Origin: Acidobacteriota bacterium
GTDB lineage: Bacteria; Acidobacteriota; Terriglobia; Acidiferrales; UBA7541
Direction: 5' to 3'
NCBI GenBank assembly: GCA_013289825.1
Contig: JABCZF010000003.1
Location: 62,001 to 126,000 of the forward strand
Length of the DNA: 64,000 nt
Below are positions 53,440 to 62,821 of this stretch, piece by piece. A program made the translations under genes and the position numbers. Position 1 is the first letter of the stretch. Each line of letters starts with the position of its first letter. The notes beneath the pieces are model-generated. The model was not told the DNA's origin, did no database searches, and was given only the letters and a program-made list of their open reading frames with translations.

Positions 53440-54576
53440 ATGTCCATGACCCCTGACAGAAAACGATTGCGCATCGGCGTCCTTTTCGGCGGCCGCTCCG
53501 GCGAACACGAAGTCTCCCTGGCCTCCGCAGCCTCCGTAATTCGCGGCCTGGACCCCGACAAATATGAGATCCTGCCCATCGGCATCACCAAAGAAGGTCA
53601 CTGGCTAATCGGCAGCGGCGCACAAAAAATGCTCCCGGAAGTTCTCCGCACCGGCCAGCGCGTCACGATGAGCGCCGATCCCACCGACGCCGCCCTGGTT
53701 CGCCTCGATGGCAGCGGCGGCGGCCAGCGTATCGACGTAGTCTTCCCGGTCATGCACGGCACCTTTGGCGAAGACGGCACCATCCAAGGCCTGCTGGACC
53801 TCGCCGGCCTCCCCTTCGTAGGCGCAGGCGTCCTGGGCTCCGCCATCGCCATGGATAAAGACGTCGCCAAAAAACTTCTGCAAGCCGCCAAAATTCCGGT
53901 AGTGCCCTGGGTCTCGATCCGCCGCGACGAGTGGGAACGCAACGAAAACATCATCACGCACCAAATCGAAAAGGAATTCCCGTATCCGTTGTTTGTGAAG
54001 CCCGCAACGCTCGGCTCGAGCGTCGGCATGAGCAAAGTCCACTCGCGCCAGGAGCTGGCTCCCGCGCTGAATCTCGCCTCCGAATTCGCCATGAAAATTC
54101 TCGTCGAGCGCGCCGTCAACGCCCGCGAAATCGAAGTCTCCGTCCTCGGCAACCACGATCCCCAAGCTTCCGTCCCCGGCGAAATCGTCCCTCACCGCGA
54201 GTTCTACGATTACGCCGCAAAATATCTGGAAGAGGGCACAAGACTCCTCATTCCAGCGGATCTAAAGCCCGTCCAAGTAAAAAAATTCCAACACCTCGCC
54301 GTTCTGGCGTTTCGCGCCCTGGAACTGAGCGGCATGGCCCGGGTCGATTTTTTTCTTGGAAAAGAAGGCGGAAAAACCTATCTCAACGAAGTGAACACCA
54401 TCCCCGGCTTCACTTCCATCAGCATGTACCCCAAACTCTGGGAGGCCAGCGGCATCCCCTTCGCCCAACTCATCGACAGACTCATCGAGCTAGCCCTCGA
54501 ACAACACGCCGAAAAAGCCCGCACCAAATACGCCATCGAACTCCCCGAAGGCTCCGCCGGCGCCCTCGAGGGCTAG
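53440..54576 (+). CDS. ddl: D-alanine--D-alanine ligase
   Basis: A 378-residue ATP-grasp enzyme. [47 protein letters not shown] (ATP-binding loop) and [20 protein letters not shown] (metal and D-Ala site) are all present. The Phe/Tyr-dependent choice of D-Ala over D-Lac cannot be decided here. It makes the D-Ala-D-Ala end of the peptidoglycan precursor. It is a stand-alone gene. Confidence 0.94.
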   Translation: MSMTPDRKRLRIGVLFGGRSGEHEVSLASAASVIRGLDPDKYEILPIGITKEGHWLIGSGAQKMLPEVLRTGQRVTMSADPTDAALVRLDGSGGGQRIDVVFPVMHGTFGEDGTIQGLLDLAGLPFVGAGVLGSAIAMDKDVAKKLLQAAKIPVVPWVSIRRDEWERNENIITHQIEKEFPYPLFVKPATLGSSVGMSKVHSRQELAPALNLASEFAMKILVERAVNAREIEVSVLGNHDPQASVPGEIVPHREFYDYAAKYLEEGTRLLIPADLKPVQVKKFQHLAVLAFRALELSGMARVDFFLGKEGGKTYLNEVNTIPGFTSISMYPKLWEASGIPFAQLIDRLIELALEQHAEKARTKYAIELPEGSAGALEG

Positions 54577-54616
54577 TCAGCATTTCTCACAAGAATCTGG
54601 CCTGTCCGTCGATTGC

Positions 54617-55518
54617 TCATCTCCGAGAGCCACTGCGGCTCTCCACGTACGGTCCTTGCCATACGAATTCTCCAGACGCATTGATATAGCCAACCGTGCC
54701 TTCGGTTTCGACGTAATTAAGCCCATATTCAAAATTCTCGGCTCCGATAAACTGCGGGAGGATAACCATGTCCCATCAAGGTTTATAAAACCTCGTCGTT
54801 CGCCAACTCGCACGAGAGCCAGACCCCCGCTGAAGTCATTTTGCATGGTTGAATCTCGCCGCAATCTTGAACTGTCCTATCTTGTCGATAAAGCCGTAGT
54901 GGTCACCCAGCCGGACGCAAGCCAGTCCCTCCGAGTAAGCTCCAGCGGTATCGAACTCCGGCGGGATGAGGAACTCTCCCTTTCGATTGATGTAACCAAA
55001 CTTGTGGTCGACGGGCACACATCCTATTCCGTCGATGAAAGAGCACGCTGCCTTGAAGTCTTTAGTTCGGAACTGAGGAACGTAGGCTGCGCCCTCAGAG
55101 AAGTCACCAGCCATGGAGTATTCGTAACCGAGAATGACTTTACCGAAGCGGTCGATAAATCCAAACCTTTTACGGCACCAGATCTCCGCCAAGTCTTTGT
55201 CTAAGCTTGAAAATGTCCGTACCGGAAGACGGCTGAAGAGCCCCACCGCTTGGGCTCGCTCATTATGGCCAGACCCTCGTGAAAACGTGAAAATGTTGGA
55301 AACTCCGGAGGGATAGCGAATTCCCCGCTGCGATCAATGAACCCCCATTTCTTTCCCAGTTTTGCCGCCGCCAGCCCTTCGCTAAAGTTCAGCCCGTCAT
55401 CGAAACGCGGAGGTATGACCTGCACGCCGTGACGGTTGATATAGCCTACTTTTGACCGACGCCAGCCCTTTCCAATAGGCACATTGATCACGAAAAGAGG
55501 ATCGGCCTGAGATGGCAT
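54617..55518 (-). pseudogene. WG-repeat gene broken by three frameshifts
   Basis: Four consecutive pieces give one continuous WG (KWG) repeat protein of about 300 residues: from ATG 55518 (VGYINRHGVQVIPPRFDDGL, WGFIDRSGEFAIPPEF), from about 55240 in a second frame (FGFIDRFGKVILGYEYSMAG, HKFGYINRKGEFLIPPEFDT), from about 54850 back in the first frame (GLALVRVGERRGFINLDGTW), and from about 54770 again in the second (MVILPQFIGAENFEYGLNYV, TVGYINASGEFVWQGP, stop at 54617). Shifts fall at about 55200-55246, 54836-54864 and 54766-54780 and alternate between two frames. Either it is a decayed gene, or these are single-base sequencing errors. Confidence 0.8.
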
Positions 55519-55736
55519 GACGGTAGGCGGAATATATTACGGAAGCGCTTAAACCGGAACGCGGAATGCAGCCCGCAGTCATTAAAAAAGACCTGCTGCC
55601 CGTCATTCCCGTCATTCCCAAACCATTTACTCGCGTCCCAATTTTATGTAATGTTTTAGTGTTGCTCAAATACGCAAGGATTTTCTCGAGTCATTTCACT
55701 TTCGATTCCGACGCTCGCCGGGCAGGAGACCACTGA

Positions 55737-56192
55737 ATGTCACTTCTCGAACCGCCTGCCGATACTCACAAAAAATCTCGGGCCATGATCTTTACCATGA
55801 CGGCGGCCTTCATCATCGCCGTCATCGCCGTATGGTTCTGGCTTCGTTTTTATCCCGAGAAAAAAGCCGCCGAGCAATTCTTCAACGCCGTCGTAGCCGG
55901 AGACATGGACACCGCCTACCAGCTCTGGAAACCCGGTCCCGGCTCGAGCTACAAACTCCAGGACTTCGTCGCCGACTGGGGCTCCACCGGGTACTACGGC
56001 CCCGTAAAAAGCTACAGCATCCTCAAAGCCAAATCTCCAAACGGCTCAACCACCAGCGTCGAGGTCCGCGTAGCCATCAGCCCCTTCTCCCCCATGCCCA
56101 CTGCCAACAACGACCCCGAAAAAAGCCAAAAAACCAAAGTAGTGAACGTGTGGGTCGACACCAAAGACAAATCCTTCAGCTTCCCGCCGTAG
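55737..56192 (+). CDS. Membrane-anchored small protein, NTF2-like
   Basis: A 151-residue protein with one membrane helix (about 20-38, IFTMTAAFIIAVIAVWFWLR). The outer part (AAEQFFNAVVAGDMDTAYQL, then YGPVKSYSILKAKSPNG and TKVVNVWVDTKDKSFSF) has the helix-then-curved-sheet order of NTF2-like/DUF4878-type domains. The function is unknown. It is convergent with the heptose kinase gene. Confidence 0.62.
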   Translation: MSLLEPPADTHKKSRAMIFTMTAAFIIAVIAVWFWLRFYPEKKAAEQFFNAVVAGDMDTAYQLWKPGPGSSYKLQDFVADWGSTGYYGPVKSYSILKAKSPNGSTTSVEVRVAISPFSPMPTANNDPEKSQKTKVVNVWVDTKDKSFSFPP

Positions 56193-56258
56193 AAGTCCGC
56201 TGTTTCCTGCGGCAACTCACCCAATTTGGTCGCCCCTCTCGGCATACGCCACCAGATT

Positions 56259-56306
56259 CTCCGCGTGCCTCTGCGGCTCTCGGCGTCTCGGCGTTATGCT
56301 TTTTTT
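56259..56306 (-). repeat. CGCAGAG-type dispersed element, copy 1
   Basis: Read on the minus strand it is a run of GAG/GCG-based words, AAAAAAAGCATAACGCCGAG then ACGCCGAGAGCCGCAGAGGC, in the gap between two convergent genes. A related stretch (AAAAAGATAACGCAGAGAGG) lies at 58106-58136 on the same strand. Low-complexity repeats of this kind are frequent between genes of soil bacteria; I infer kinship from the shared words. Confidence 0.5.
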
Positions 56307-56328
56307 CCTTCGAGCCGCGCACTCTCTC

Positions 56329-57393
56329 TCAACGCCGAATATCTTCCAAAGCGTGCTCCAACTCCTGCGGGCTAACGCTGGCCGTCCCCAACTTCCCAAC
56401 CACCACACCTGCGGCTGTGTTGGCCAGTACAGCCGCGTCCGGCAAAGGCGCCCCCGCGGCCACCGCCAGCGACAGCACGCTCAAAACCGTATCCCCAGCG
56501 CCCGTAAGATCAAACACTTGCCGCCCCGTAGCCCCGCGCTCCATCCCGCTCTGCCCCACTCGCGCATAAGTCACTTCAAGGCCGATCGCCGGAATCTGCA
56601 AATGCCGCGGCGACGACTCCTCGAAAACGCTCATGCCCTTCTCACCCCGCGTGATCACCACGGCGCTGCACCCAAAGTGCGCCAGCAACGCCCGCCCCGC
56701 CTCTTCCAACGATTTCTCATCCCCCAGCGACCGCGTAACAAAAAATCCCGCCTCCTTGGCGTTGCAAACAATCGCCCGCGCCCCACGATACGCATACAAC
56801 CGCGAAGTCTTGGGTTTCACAAAAACAGGCACCTTCAATTGATGCGCCGCGCTCAACACGCGGTCGGCAAAATCATCCGTAATCAACCCCTTGTCGTAGT
56901 CGGAAAGCACCAACGCATCCAAACTCTTTAGTGCGTTGAACAGAACACCAAGCAGCTTCTTTTCCGTCTCGGGACGCAGCTCCTCGCGCCGTTCCTGATC
57001 AACGCGGACAACATGATGGTGTTTTGCGATAATCCGCGTTTTCACCGTTGTCACTCGCTTGGGGTCAGGAACGACTCCTTTGTCGATAATGCCCCCCGCG
57101 CGCAAACATTTTTGAAAAGCCCGCCCGGCCTCGTCCGTGCCGATGGCGCCAAAGGTCTCGACCTGGGCCCCCAGCGCCGCCAAATTCGCCGCCACATTCC
57201 CCGCTCCGCCCAGACACTCGCTCTGGGAAACAAAATCCACGACCGGCACGGCCGCCTCCGGAGAGAGCCGCGTGGCCGTCCCCCACAAATACCTATCCAG
57301 CATCAAGTCGCCAAGCACACCCATGCGCTTCCCCCGTAATTTCGGGATCAAGCGCTTCAAACGCGGAAGGAGTTCAGATGTATTTGTCGGCAT
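56329..57393 (-). CDS. rfaE1: D-glycero-beta-D-manno-heptose-7-phosphate kinase
   Basis: A 354-residue PfkB-family kinase. GVLGDLMLDRYLWG and RLSPEAAVPVVD are the HldE/RfaE domain I signature, LGGAGNVAANLAALGAQV the substrate lid region and DLTGAGDTVLSVLSLAVAAG the catalytic-base motif. It phosphorylates heptose-7-phosphate at C1 on the way to ADP-heptose for LPS core. The nucleotidyltransferase domain of HldE is absent, so an rfaE2 should exist elsewhere. It follows the Trm112-like gene by 47 bp. Confidence 0.93.
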   Translation of the reverse strand: MPTNTSELLPRLKRLIPKLRGKRMGVLGDLMLDRYLWGTATRLSPEAAVPVVDFVSQSECLGGAGNVAANLAALGAQVETFGAIGTDEAGRAFQKCLRAGGIIDKGVVPDPKRVTTVKTRIIAKHHHVVRVDQERREELRPETEKKLLGVLFNALKSLDALVLSDYDKGLITDDFADRVLSAAHQLKVPVFVKPKTSRLYAYRGARAIVCNAKEAGFFVTRSLGDEKSLEEAGRALLAHFGCSAVVITRGEKGMSVFEESSPRHLQIPAIGLEVTYARVGQSGMERGATGRQVFDLTGAGDTVLSVLSLAVAAGAPLPDAAVLANTAAGVVVGKLGTASVSPQELEHALEDIRR

Positions 57394-57440
57394 GCGCAGG
57401 CCTGTATTCCTCTGTTCGAATGTTCAATATTTGCCGCCCA

Positions 57441-57614
57441 CTATTCCGAAGCGATCTTCGCTTCTTCCGGCAGCATGACAGGAATGTCATCGCGCACCGG
57501 ATAAACCCGCCGGCAGGTCTCACACTTCAAGCCCAGGTTGTCCGGCGTAAGTTTGACGGGCGTTTTGCAGATCGGACAAACCAAAATCTCCAGCAACTCT
57601 TGCGGAATTCCCAT
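57441..57614 (-). CDS. Trm112-like zinc-ribbon protein
   Basis: A 57-residue protein from ATG 57614 (GGAGAGG just upstream; an in-frame ATG at 57638 is possible). Two pairs of Cys (VCPICK, KCETCRR) hold zinc, and [17 protein letters not shown] is the family ending. Trm112 activates methyltransferases in archaea and eukaryotes; bacterial YcaR-type members occur near LPS genes, as here beside rfaE1. Confidence 0.88.
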   Translation of the reverse strand: MGIPQELLEILVCPICKTPVKLTPDNLGLKCETCRRVYPVRDDIPVMLPEEAKIASE

Positions 57615-57861
57615 AGGCCTCTCCATTCCCATCGTCAATCCGCCGTTTGCATGCGAACGGTCACTGTATCAAAGCGCCTGCAACACGAGCAACCAGCCAC
57701 TTCGTCCGATTGCAAGCCAATCGCAATAAACTCATACCTCACCCGGCCGCGCTCGTGGTTATCCCCAGCGCAGAGCGGGATCTGCTTTCACCTCTCGTAT
57801 CTCGTTTCTCATCTCCGGTGAACTCTGGGTCTTGGCCTTGCACTCTCATTTCCCTATTCCT

Positions 57862-59274
57862 TCACTTCCTGACCCGAACAGCCACCCGCGCGAATAATCT
57901 CCACACTCCCGCCACGGCCACCATGGCCAACAACAAAACGACGGGATCGATGGGATGCCGGTAGCGCAGATCCGCATGCGTCACATAATACAAACACGGA
58001 AAAACCAGCGGAAACACAGCCAGCGGCCAAACGACGTTCCCGGCCAGTTCTGCTTTCTCCTCTCGGCCGTTCTTCTCTCGGCCGTTCTTCTCTCGGCCGC
58101 CCCGGCCTTCTGTGCCTCTCTGCGTTATCTTTTTCCGTCCTCCGCGCAACACAATCAACCCAAACAAAGCACCAATGGCCGTCAAGAAACTGGACAATAA
58201 AATCCCGCGTATCAAGTTTCGATCCGTCTCCCGGAAATTCTTGATGGGCGATTCCGTCCCCATCCAAAACGCCAGAAACTTCCGCCCCGTCAGCCGCAAT
58301 TCCAAGCCCGGATGCGACTCCATAAAAGAGGTCGCGGACTGCCATTTCTCCGCCATATAAGCGGTCTCGCCAAGTTGCGCATACCTCCTCGCCTCTTCCG
58401 TCCTGGTAATCGACTTCCTGCCGTTCCGGGCATGCTCGTCAAAAATGTCGTTGTTCCCGATCCACAACTCAAAAGGAAAATTCGAACGCAGCGGAATCAA
58501 TCGATGAAAAGCAACGTAGTTACGAATCGTCCACGGCACGCAACACAGCGCCGCAACGCCAACCGCCAGCGCCCCCCGTTTCCAGCGCCAGCGGCTTTCT
58601 CTACGTCCACGAAGCACGACCCAGCCCAACAAAAACGGCAGCAAAGCCCCAAGCGCCGGATTGGTCATCAACGCCAAGCCCCACAGCAATCCATACACAC
58701 CCCAGTCCAGCCACCGTTCCGATTCCGTGAGCTCCAGAGTCGCCCACAAAATCAACGCCGCCAAAAGCGCCGACAACGAGGTATCCCAAATCCATTCAAA
58801 CGGCATCATCACCGCACTCGGAAAAACCGCCCAAAGCCACGCCGCCCCCGCCGCCACTCCTACTCCGCCGAGCCGTTTTCCAGCGAAGAAAATCGGCACG
58901 CAAGCCGCCGCCGAAAAAAGAATGTTCAGAAAAACCGCCGCAAAAAAAGCCCGCGCCGTGAAGGTTCCGAATAGCTTAAACATGGCGGCCACCAGCAATG
59001 GATAAGCCGGAGCAAGCCAAGCCGTGGGCCCAGTCTCCGTTCGAAACACGTTGCTGAATCCCTTGCCCTGGGCGAGCGCGTAGGCCATGTTCCCGGTCTC
59101 CTGCTGAAACGGAACAATCCCCAACACCCTCGGTGAAATCTTCCGCGCCTGGTCCCAAGCAAACGCCACGCGCACACCCATCGCCACCATCACGATAAGC
59201 GCCAGGGAGGTCGCCGCCTTTCGAATCGCTCGTATCACGCCGTCCGAACCTTCATTTTGATTCCTCTTCCACAA
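57862..59274 (-). CDS. Polytopic membrane glycosyltransferase, GT39/PMT-like
   Basis: A 470-residue protein with about ten hydrophobic segments. The first loop after TM1 contains acidic and polar residues (FQQETGNMAYALAQGKGFSN) as in GT39/GT83-type enzymes that use polyprenyl-phosphate sugars at the membrane outside. A charged stretch (about 380-415) made of REKNG repeats interrupts two helices and arises from a repeat at the DNA level, see that entry. With the heptose kinase downstream it probably serves LPS or a surface glycan. Confidence 0.72.
   Translation of the reverse strand: MWKRNQNEGSDGVIRAIRKAATSLALIVMVAMGVRVAFAWDQARKISPRVLGIVPFQQETGNMAYALAQGKGFSNVFRTETGPTAWLAPAYPLLVAAMFKLFGTFTARAFFAAVFLNILFSAAACVPIFFAGKRLGGVGVAAGAAWLWAVFPSAVMMPFEWIWDTSLSALLAALILWATLELTESERWLDWGVYGLLWGLALMTNPALGALLPFLLGWVVLRGRRESRWRWKRGALAVGVAALCCVPWTIRNYVAFHRLIPLRSNFPFELWIGNNDIFDEHARNGRKSITRTEEARRYAQLGETAYMAEKWQSATSFMESHPGLELRLTGRKFLAFWMGTESPIKNFRETDRNLIRGILLSSFLTAIGALFGLIVLRGGRKKITQRGTEGRGGREKNGREKNGREEKAELAGNVVWPLAVFPLVFPCLYYVTHADLRYRHPIDPVVLLLAMVAVAGVWRLFARVAVRVRK
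58054..58140 (-). repeat. CGCAGAG-type element with 15-bp tandem units inside a gene
   Basis: Three 15-bp units (GTTCTTCTCTCGGCC on the plus strand at 58069-58083 and 58084-58098, and a variant at 58054-58068) are joined to a stretch reading AAAAAGATAACGCAGAGAGG on the minus strand (58106-58136), similar to the intergenic element at 56259. The whole lies in frame in the membrane glycosyltransferase gene and encodes the charged REKNG stretch. Confidence 0.6.
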
Positions 59275-59417
59275 TCCGTTGGTGCGCTGTCATGGTCGTA
59301 CCCCTCGAATCACTTTTTCGCCGCGTTCGAATTGCCTTTTTTGCGCGCGACAAATGTACTGGCTGCAACAAACTGTGACAAGCGCGCGCAACAGTTTCAC
59401 GCTACAATGGGAGGGTT

Positions 59418-61043
59418 ATGCTGACCGTCAACAATATATCTATGCGCTTCGGACCCCGGGTGCTGTTCGAAGACGTCACCTGCACCTTCATGGCCGGGCG
59501 CCGCTATGCCGTCACCGGCCCGAATGGCGCCGGCAAGTCCACATTCATGAAAATCCTGACCGGCGAAATCGAGCCCACCAAGGGCTCGATCACGCGCCCG
59601 AAGAAAATGGGCGTACTGCGGCAGGACCAGTTCGCCTTTGATCAATTTCGCGTGATCGACACCGTCATCATGGGAAACGCGTCGCTATGGAAAGCACTCG
59701 AAGAGCGCGACGCTCTCTACGCCAAGCCCCATGAAGAATTGACCGACGCGGACGGTATGCGCCTCGGCGAACTCGAAGGAATTGTCGGGGAAGAAGGCGG
59801 CTACACCGCCGAGGCCGACGCCGGAACGCTGCTGGACGGCCTGGGCATCGAAAGCGTGCTGCACGAGTGCAAAATGGGCGAATTGCAGGGCGGCCAAAAA
59901 GTTCGCGTGCTGCTCGCGCAAGCGCTTTTCGGCACTCCCACGGCGCTGCTGCTCGACGAGCCTACCAACAACCTGGACCTCGATTCCGTTCACTGGCTCC
60001 AAAGATATCTGGCCGACTACGAAGGCGTGCTCATCGTGATTTCGCACGACCGCCATTTTCTGAACAGCGTATGCACGCACACAGCGGACATCGACTACGA
60101 AACGATCATCATGTACGTCGGCGGCTACGACGACATGGTCGTTGCGAAGACGCAGATTCGTTCGCGCATTGAAACGGAAAACGCGAATCGCGAAAAGAAA
60201 ATCGCGCAGCTAAACGAATTCATTGCGCGCTTTTCTGCTGGTACGCGTTCCGCGCAAGCCACTTCGCGCAAAAAAGAAGTCGAGCGACTGCAGACTACTG
60301 AACTGGCGCGATCAAACATTCAGCGGCCTTACATCAAGTGGGACATGAAGCGCAATTCGGGACGGCATCCGCTGGAAATCCGCAGCGTCGAAAAATCCTA
60401 CGGCGACTTGAAAGTGATTCCGCGTTTTTCCGCGGCCGTGACGCGCGGAGAAAAAATCGCGCTGATGGGTCGCAACGGAACCGGAAAAACCACGCTGCTG
60501 AAATCGCTGGTTCTCAATGCGCCCGGCTTCATCGAAGACGACGACCGCCAGTTCAAAACCAATGGCGGCGAAGTAAAGTGGGGCCACGAAGTGGCCGTCG
60601 GCTACTTCGCGCAGGACCATGGCGAATCCATCACCAAGGGCATGACGGCCATCGAATGGCTCTGGCAGTTCGATCCCGCCGCTTCGCAGCAGGAGTTGCG
60701 CGGGCTGATGGGCCAGATGCTTTTCAGCGGCGAAGATGCGCTAAAGCCCACCCGCGCGCTTTCCGGCGGCGAATCGGCGCGGTTGATTTTCTGCCGCTTG
60801 ATGCTGCAGAAACCAAATTTCCTGGTGCTCGACGAGCCCACCAACCACCTCGACCTGGAATCCATCAACGCGCTTAACATCGCCTTGCAGCGCTACGACG
60901 GAACCGTTCTGCTGGTCACGCACGATCACGACGTGATCGACGAAGTCGCCACGCGCATCTGGCACTTCCACGAAGGCAAGATCGAAGACTTCAAGGGTCC
61001 GTACGAAGAATTCGTGGCCTACGCCGAAGCAAAAGCTTCCTGA
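59418..61043 (+). CDS. ABC-F family ATPase, YbiT-like
   Basis: A 541-residue protein with two ATPase domains and no membrane segment. Walker A is GPNGAGKS and GRNGTGKT; the signatures are LQGGQKVRV and LSGGESARL; Walker B is LLLDEPTNNLDLDS and LVLDEPTNHLDLES. The linker (about 240-320, ANREKKIAQLNEFIARFSAG) is the P-site tRNA-interaction motif region of the family. ABC-F proteins act on the ribosome; the lack of a C-terminal coiled coil and the sequence of the linker suggest YbiT rather than Uup. Confidence 0.93.
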   Translation: MLTVNNISMRFGPRVLFEDVTCTFMAGRRYAVTGPNGAGKSTFMKILTGEIEPTKGSITRPKKMGVLRQDQFAFDQFRVIDTVIMGNASLWKALEERDALYAKPHEELTDADGMRLGELEGIVGEEGGYTAEADAGTLLDGLGIESVLHECKMGELQGGQKVRVLLAQALFGTPTALLLDEPTNNLDLDSVHWLQRYLADYEGVLIVISHDRHFLNSVCTHTADIDYETIIMYVGGYDDMVVAKTQIRSRIETENANREKKIAQLNEFIARFSAGTRSAQATSRKKEVERLQTTELARSNIQRPYIKWDMKRNSGRHPLEIRSVEKSYGDLKVIPRFSAAVTRGEKIALMGRNGTGKTTLLKSLVLNAPGFIEDDDRQFKTNGGEVKWGHEVAVGYFAQDHGESITKGMTAIEWLWQFDPAASQQELRGLMGQMLFSGEDALKPTRALSGGESARLIFCRLMLQKPNFLVLDEPTNHLDLESINALNIALQRYDGTVLLVTHDHDVIDEVATRIWHFHEGKIEDFKGPYEEFVAYAEAKAS

Positions 61044-61045
61044 GA

Positions 61046-61063
61046 CCGGCTTCCTGAAGCCGG
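61046..61063. terminator. Inverted repeat between convergent genes, likely two-way terminator
   Basis: CCGGCTTC, CT, GAAGCCGG: perfect 8-bp arms in the 23-bp gap between the stops of the ABC-F and acyl-CoA dehydrogenase genes. No T run follows on either strand, so termination efficiency is uncertain. Confidence 0.5.
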
Positions 61064-61066
61064 GAA

Positions 61067-62794
61067 CTACAGCCATTCTTCGCGGCGCGCTTCTATTCCT
61101 GCTGACATTGGCAAATTGGCGCTGACGCGAGCCACGATCTGCTCGAAACCAGGTTCTGCTGGAAGAGTTCCATAAGTGTGACCGCCATCTCCTCCGATGC
61201 GCGTGGCACAAAATGCTTCCGCAACGGCGGGCGGTCCATAGCGCAACAAAAGCGATGCCTGTAGGGCCACCGCGGCATTCTCCGTGAGCCTTCGTGCCTC
61301 CTTTTCGGATTCGGAGCCGCGGCCTTCGGTCATCAGCCGCGCATGTTTCCGTAAGGAACCCTCTACTGCTTCCATGAAATCCTCGAAGCGAGGAACTCCT
61401 CGAGCGCCCAACCGGATTTCCCGCACGAGCGCATCCAGTGTGCCGGGATCCTTCGCGAACGCGCGCAACACGTCCAGGCAAATCACATTCCCCGAGCCTT
61501 CCCAGATCGAATACAGCGGCGCCTCCCGGTAAAGCCGGGGCATAATTGATTCTTCCACGTAGCCATTCCCGCCCAGACACTCGAGAGCCTCTCCCACGTG
61601 CGATAGGGCGCGCTTCGAAAGCCAATACTTGGAGATGGCCGTGGCTATACGCGCGAAGCGCCGTTGCTCCTCACTGGAGTGTTTCAAATCAAACGAGCTT
61701 GCCAGCCGCAGCGCCAGCAGCGTGGCGGCCTCCGACTCCACGATCAGGTCGGCCAAAACATTCTGCATCAAGGGCTGCTCGATCAATGGCTTGCCAAACG
61801 CCATGCGGTGTCTGGCATGATGCACGGCCTGTACCACTGCTGCGCGCATCAGTCCGGCTGCGCCGACCGCACAATCCAGGCGCGTGCAGTTCACCATCTC
61901 GATGATGGCGTGCACCCCGCGGCCCTCCTCTCCGACCAGACTGGCCCACGCTCCCGCAAATTCCACCTCGCTTGAAGCATTCGAGCGATTTCCCATCTTC
62001 TGTTTCAGCCGTTGAATGTGAAACGCATTGCGCTCGCCTGCGGGCGTCCACCGCGGAAGCAAAAAACACGACAATCCCTTGGGGGCCTGCGCAAGGATGA
62101 GAAACGCATCACACATCGGCGCCGAACAAAACCATTTATGGCCGCTGATAAGGTACTCCCGCGAATTTCCGATTTGCTCCGCCCGTGTGGTATTGGCTCG
62201 GACGTCGGACCCGCCCTGCTTCTCCGTCATCCCCATGCCGATGAGGGCGCCGGATTTTTCTGTCACGGGACGAAATCGCGGATCGTAGTTTGTGGCGAGA
62301 ATTCGCGGCTCCCACTCCGCCGCCAAACCAGGCTCCGCGCGAAGCGCAGCCACGGCCGCAAAGGTCATTGATACTGGACAGGTATGCCCCGCTTCGTTCT
62401 GTGTCGTCAACAGCAGCATCGCGGCGCGTGCCACGTTGGCACCTTTTCGCGGCTCAGCCCAGGGCAGGCTATGCAGCCCGTTCTCAACGGACGTCCGCAT
62501 CAAGTTATGCCAGGAAGGATGGAACTCGACCTCATCGCGGCGGTTGCCGAAGCGGTCATGGGTGTGCAGCACCGGTTCGTTTTCGTTGGCCTCAAATCCC
62601 CAGCGCTGCACCTCTTCTGTCCCGAGCCGTCGTCCGAGTTCACGGAGCCGCCCGTCCGCCCATCCCGCCTCTTCGCGCTCGACCACCTCTGTCAGGGTAG
62701 TGTCAGCGAGATAGAGGTTCAATCCTGTCAGCGGCGGCGGCTGGTTGAAAACTTCATGGGCGATTTTGCCATGGGAAACTTTAAGCGAATTCAC
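61067..62794 (-). CDS. Acyl-CoA dehydrogenase, AidB-like
   Basis: A 575-residue flavoprotein. The N-terminal extension (HEVFNQPPPLTGLNLYLADT) and long first domain are those of AidB; GMGMTEKQGGSDVRANTTRA is the FAD/substrate motif, and HRMAFGKPLIEQPLMQNVLA and ECLGGNGYVEESIMPRLYRE the later ones, with the catalytic Glu near the last. AidB-type proteins protect DNA against alkylation in E. coli or act as isovaleryl-CoA dehydrogenases; here either is possible. It follows the S10 peptidase gene by 27 bp. Confidence 0.88.
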   Translation of the reverse strand: MNSLKVSHGKIAHEVFNQPPPLTGLNLYLADTTLTEVVEREEAGWADGRLRELGRRLGTEEVQRWGFEANENEPVLHTHDRFGNRRDEVEFHPSWHNLMRTSVENGLHSLPWAEPRKGANVARAAMLLLTTQNEAGHTCPVSMTFAAVAALRAEPGLAAEWEPRILATNYDPRFRPVTEKSGALIGMGMTEKQGGSDVRANTTRAEQIGNSREYLISGHKWFCSAPMCDAFLILAQAPKGLSCFLLPRWTPAGERNAFHIQRLKQKMGNRSNASSEVEFAGAWASLVGEEGRGVHAIIEMVNCTRLDCAVGAAGLMRAAVVQAVHHARHRMAFGKPLIEQPLMQNVLADLIVESEAATLLALRLASSFDLKHSSEEQRRFARIATAISKYWLSKRALSHVGEALECLGGNGYVEESIMPRLYREAPLYSIWEGSGNVICLDVLRAFAKDPGTLDALVREIRLGARGVPRFEDFMEAVEGSLRKHARLMTEGRGSESEKEARRLTENAAVALQASLLLRYGPPAVAEAFCATRIGGDGGHTYGTLPAEPGFEQIVARVSANLPMSAGIEARREEWL

Positions 62795-62821
62795 AAAGCT
62801 CTCCGCACGAAACGCGAAAAC

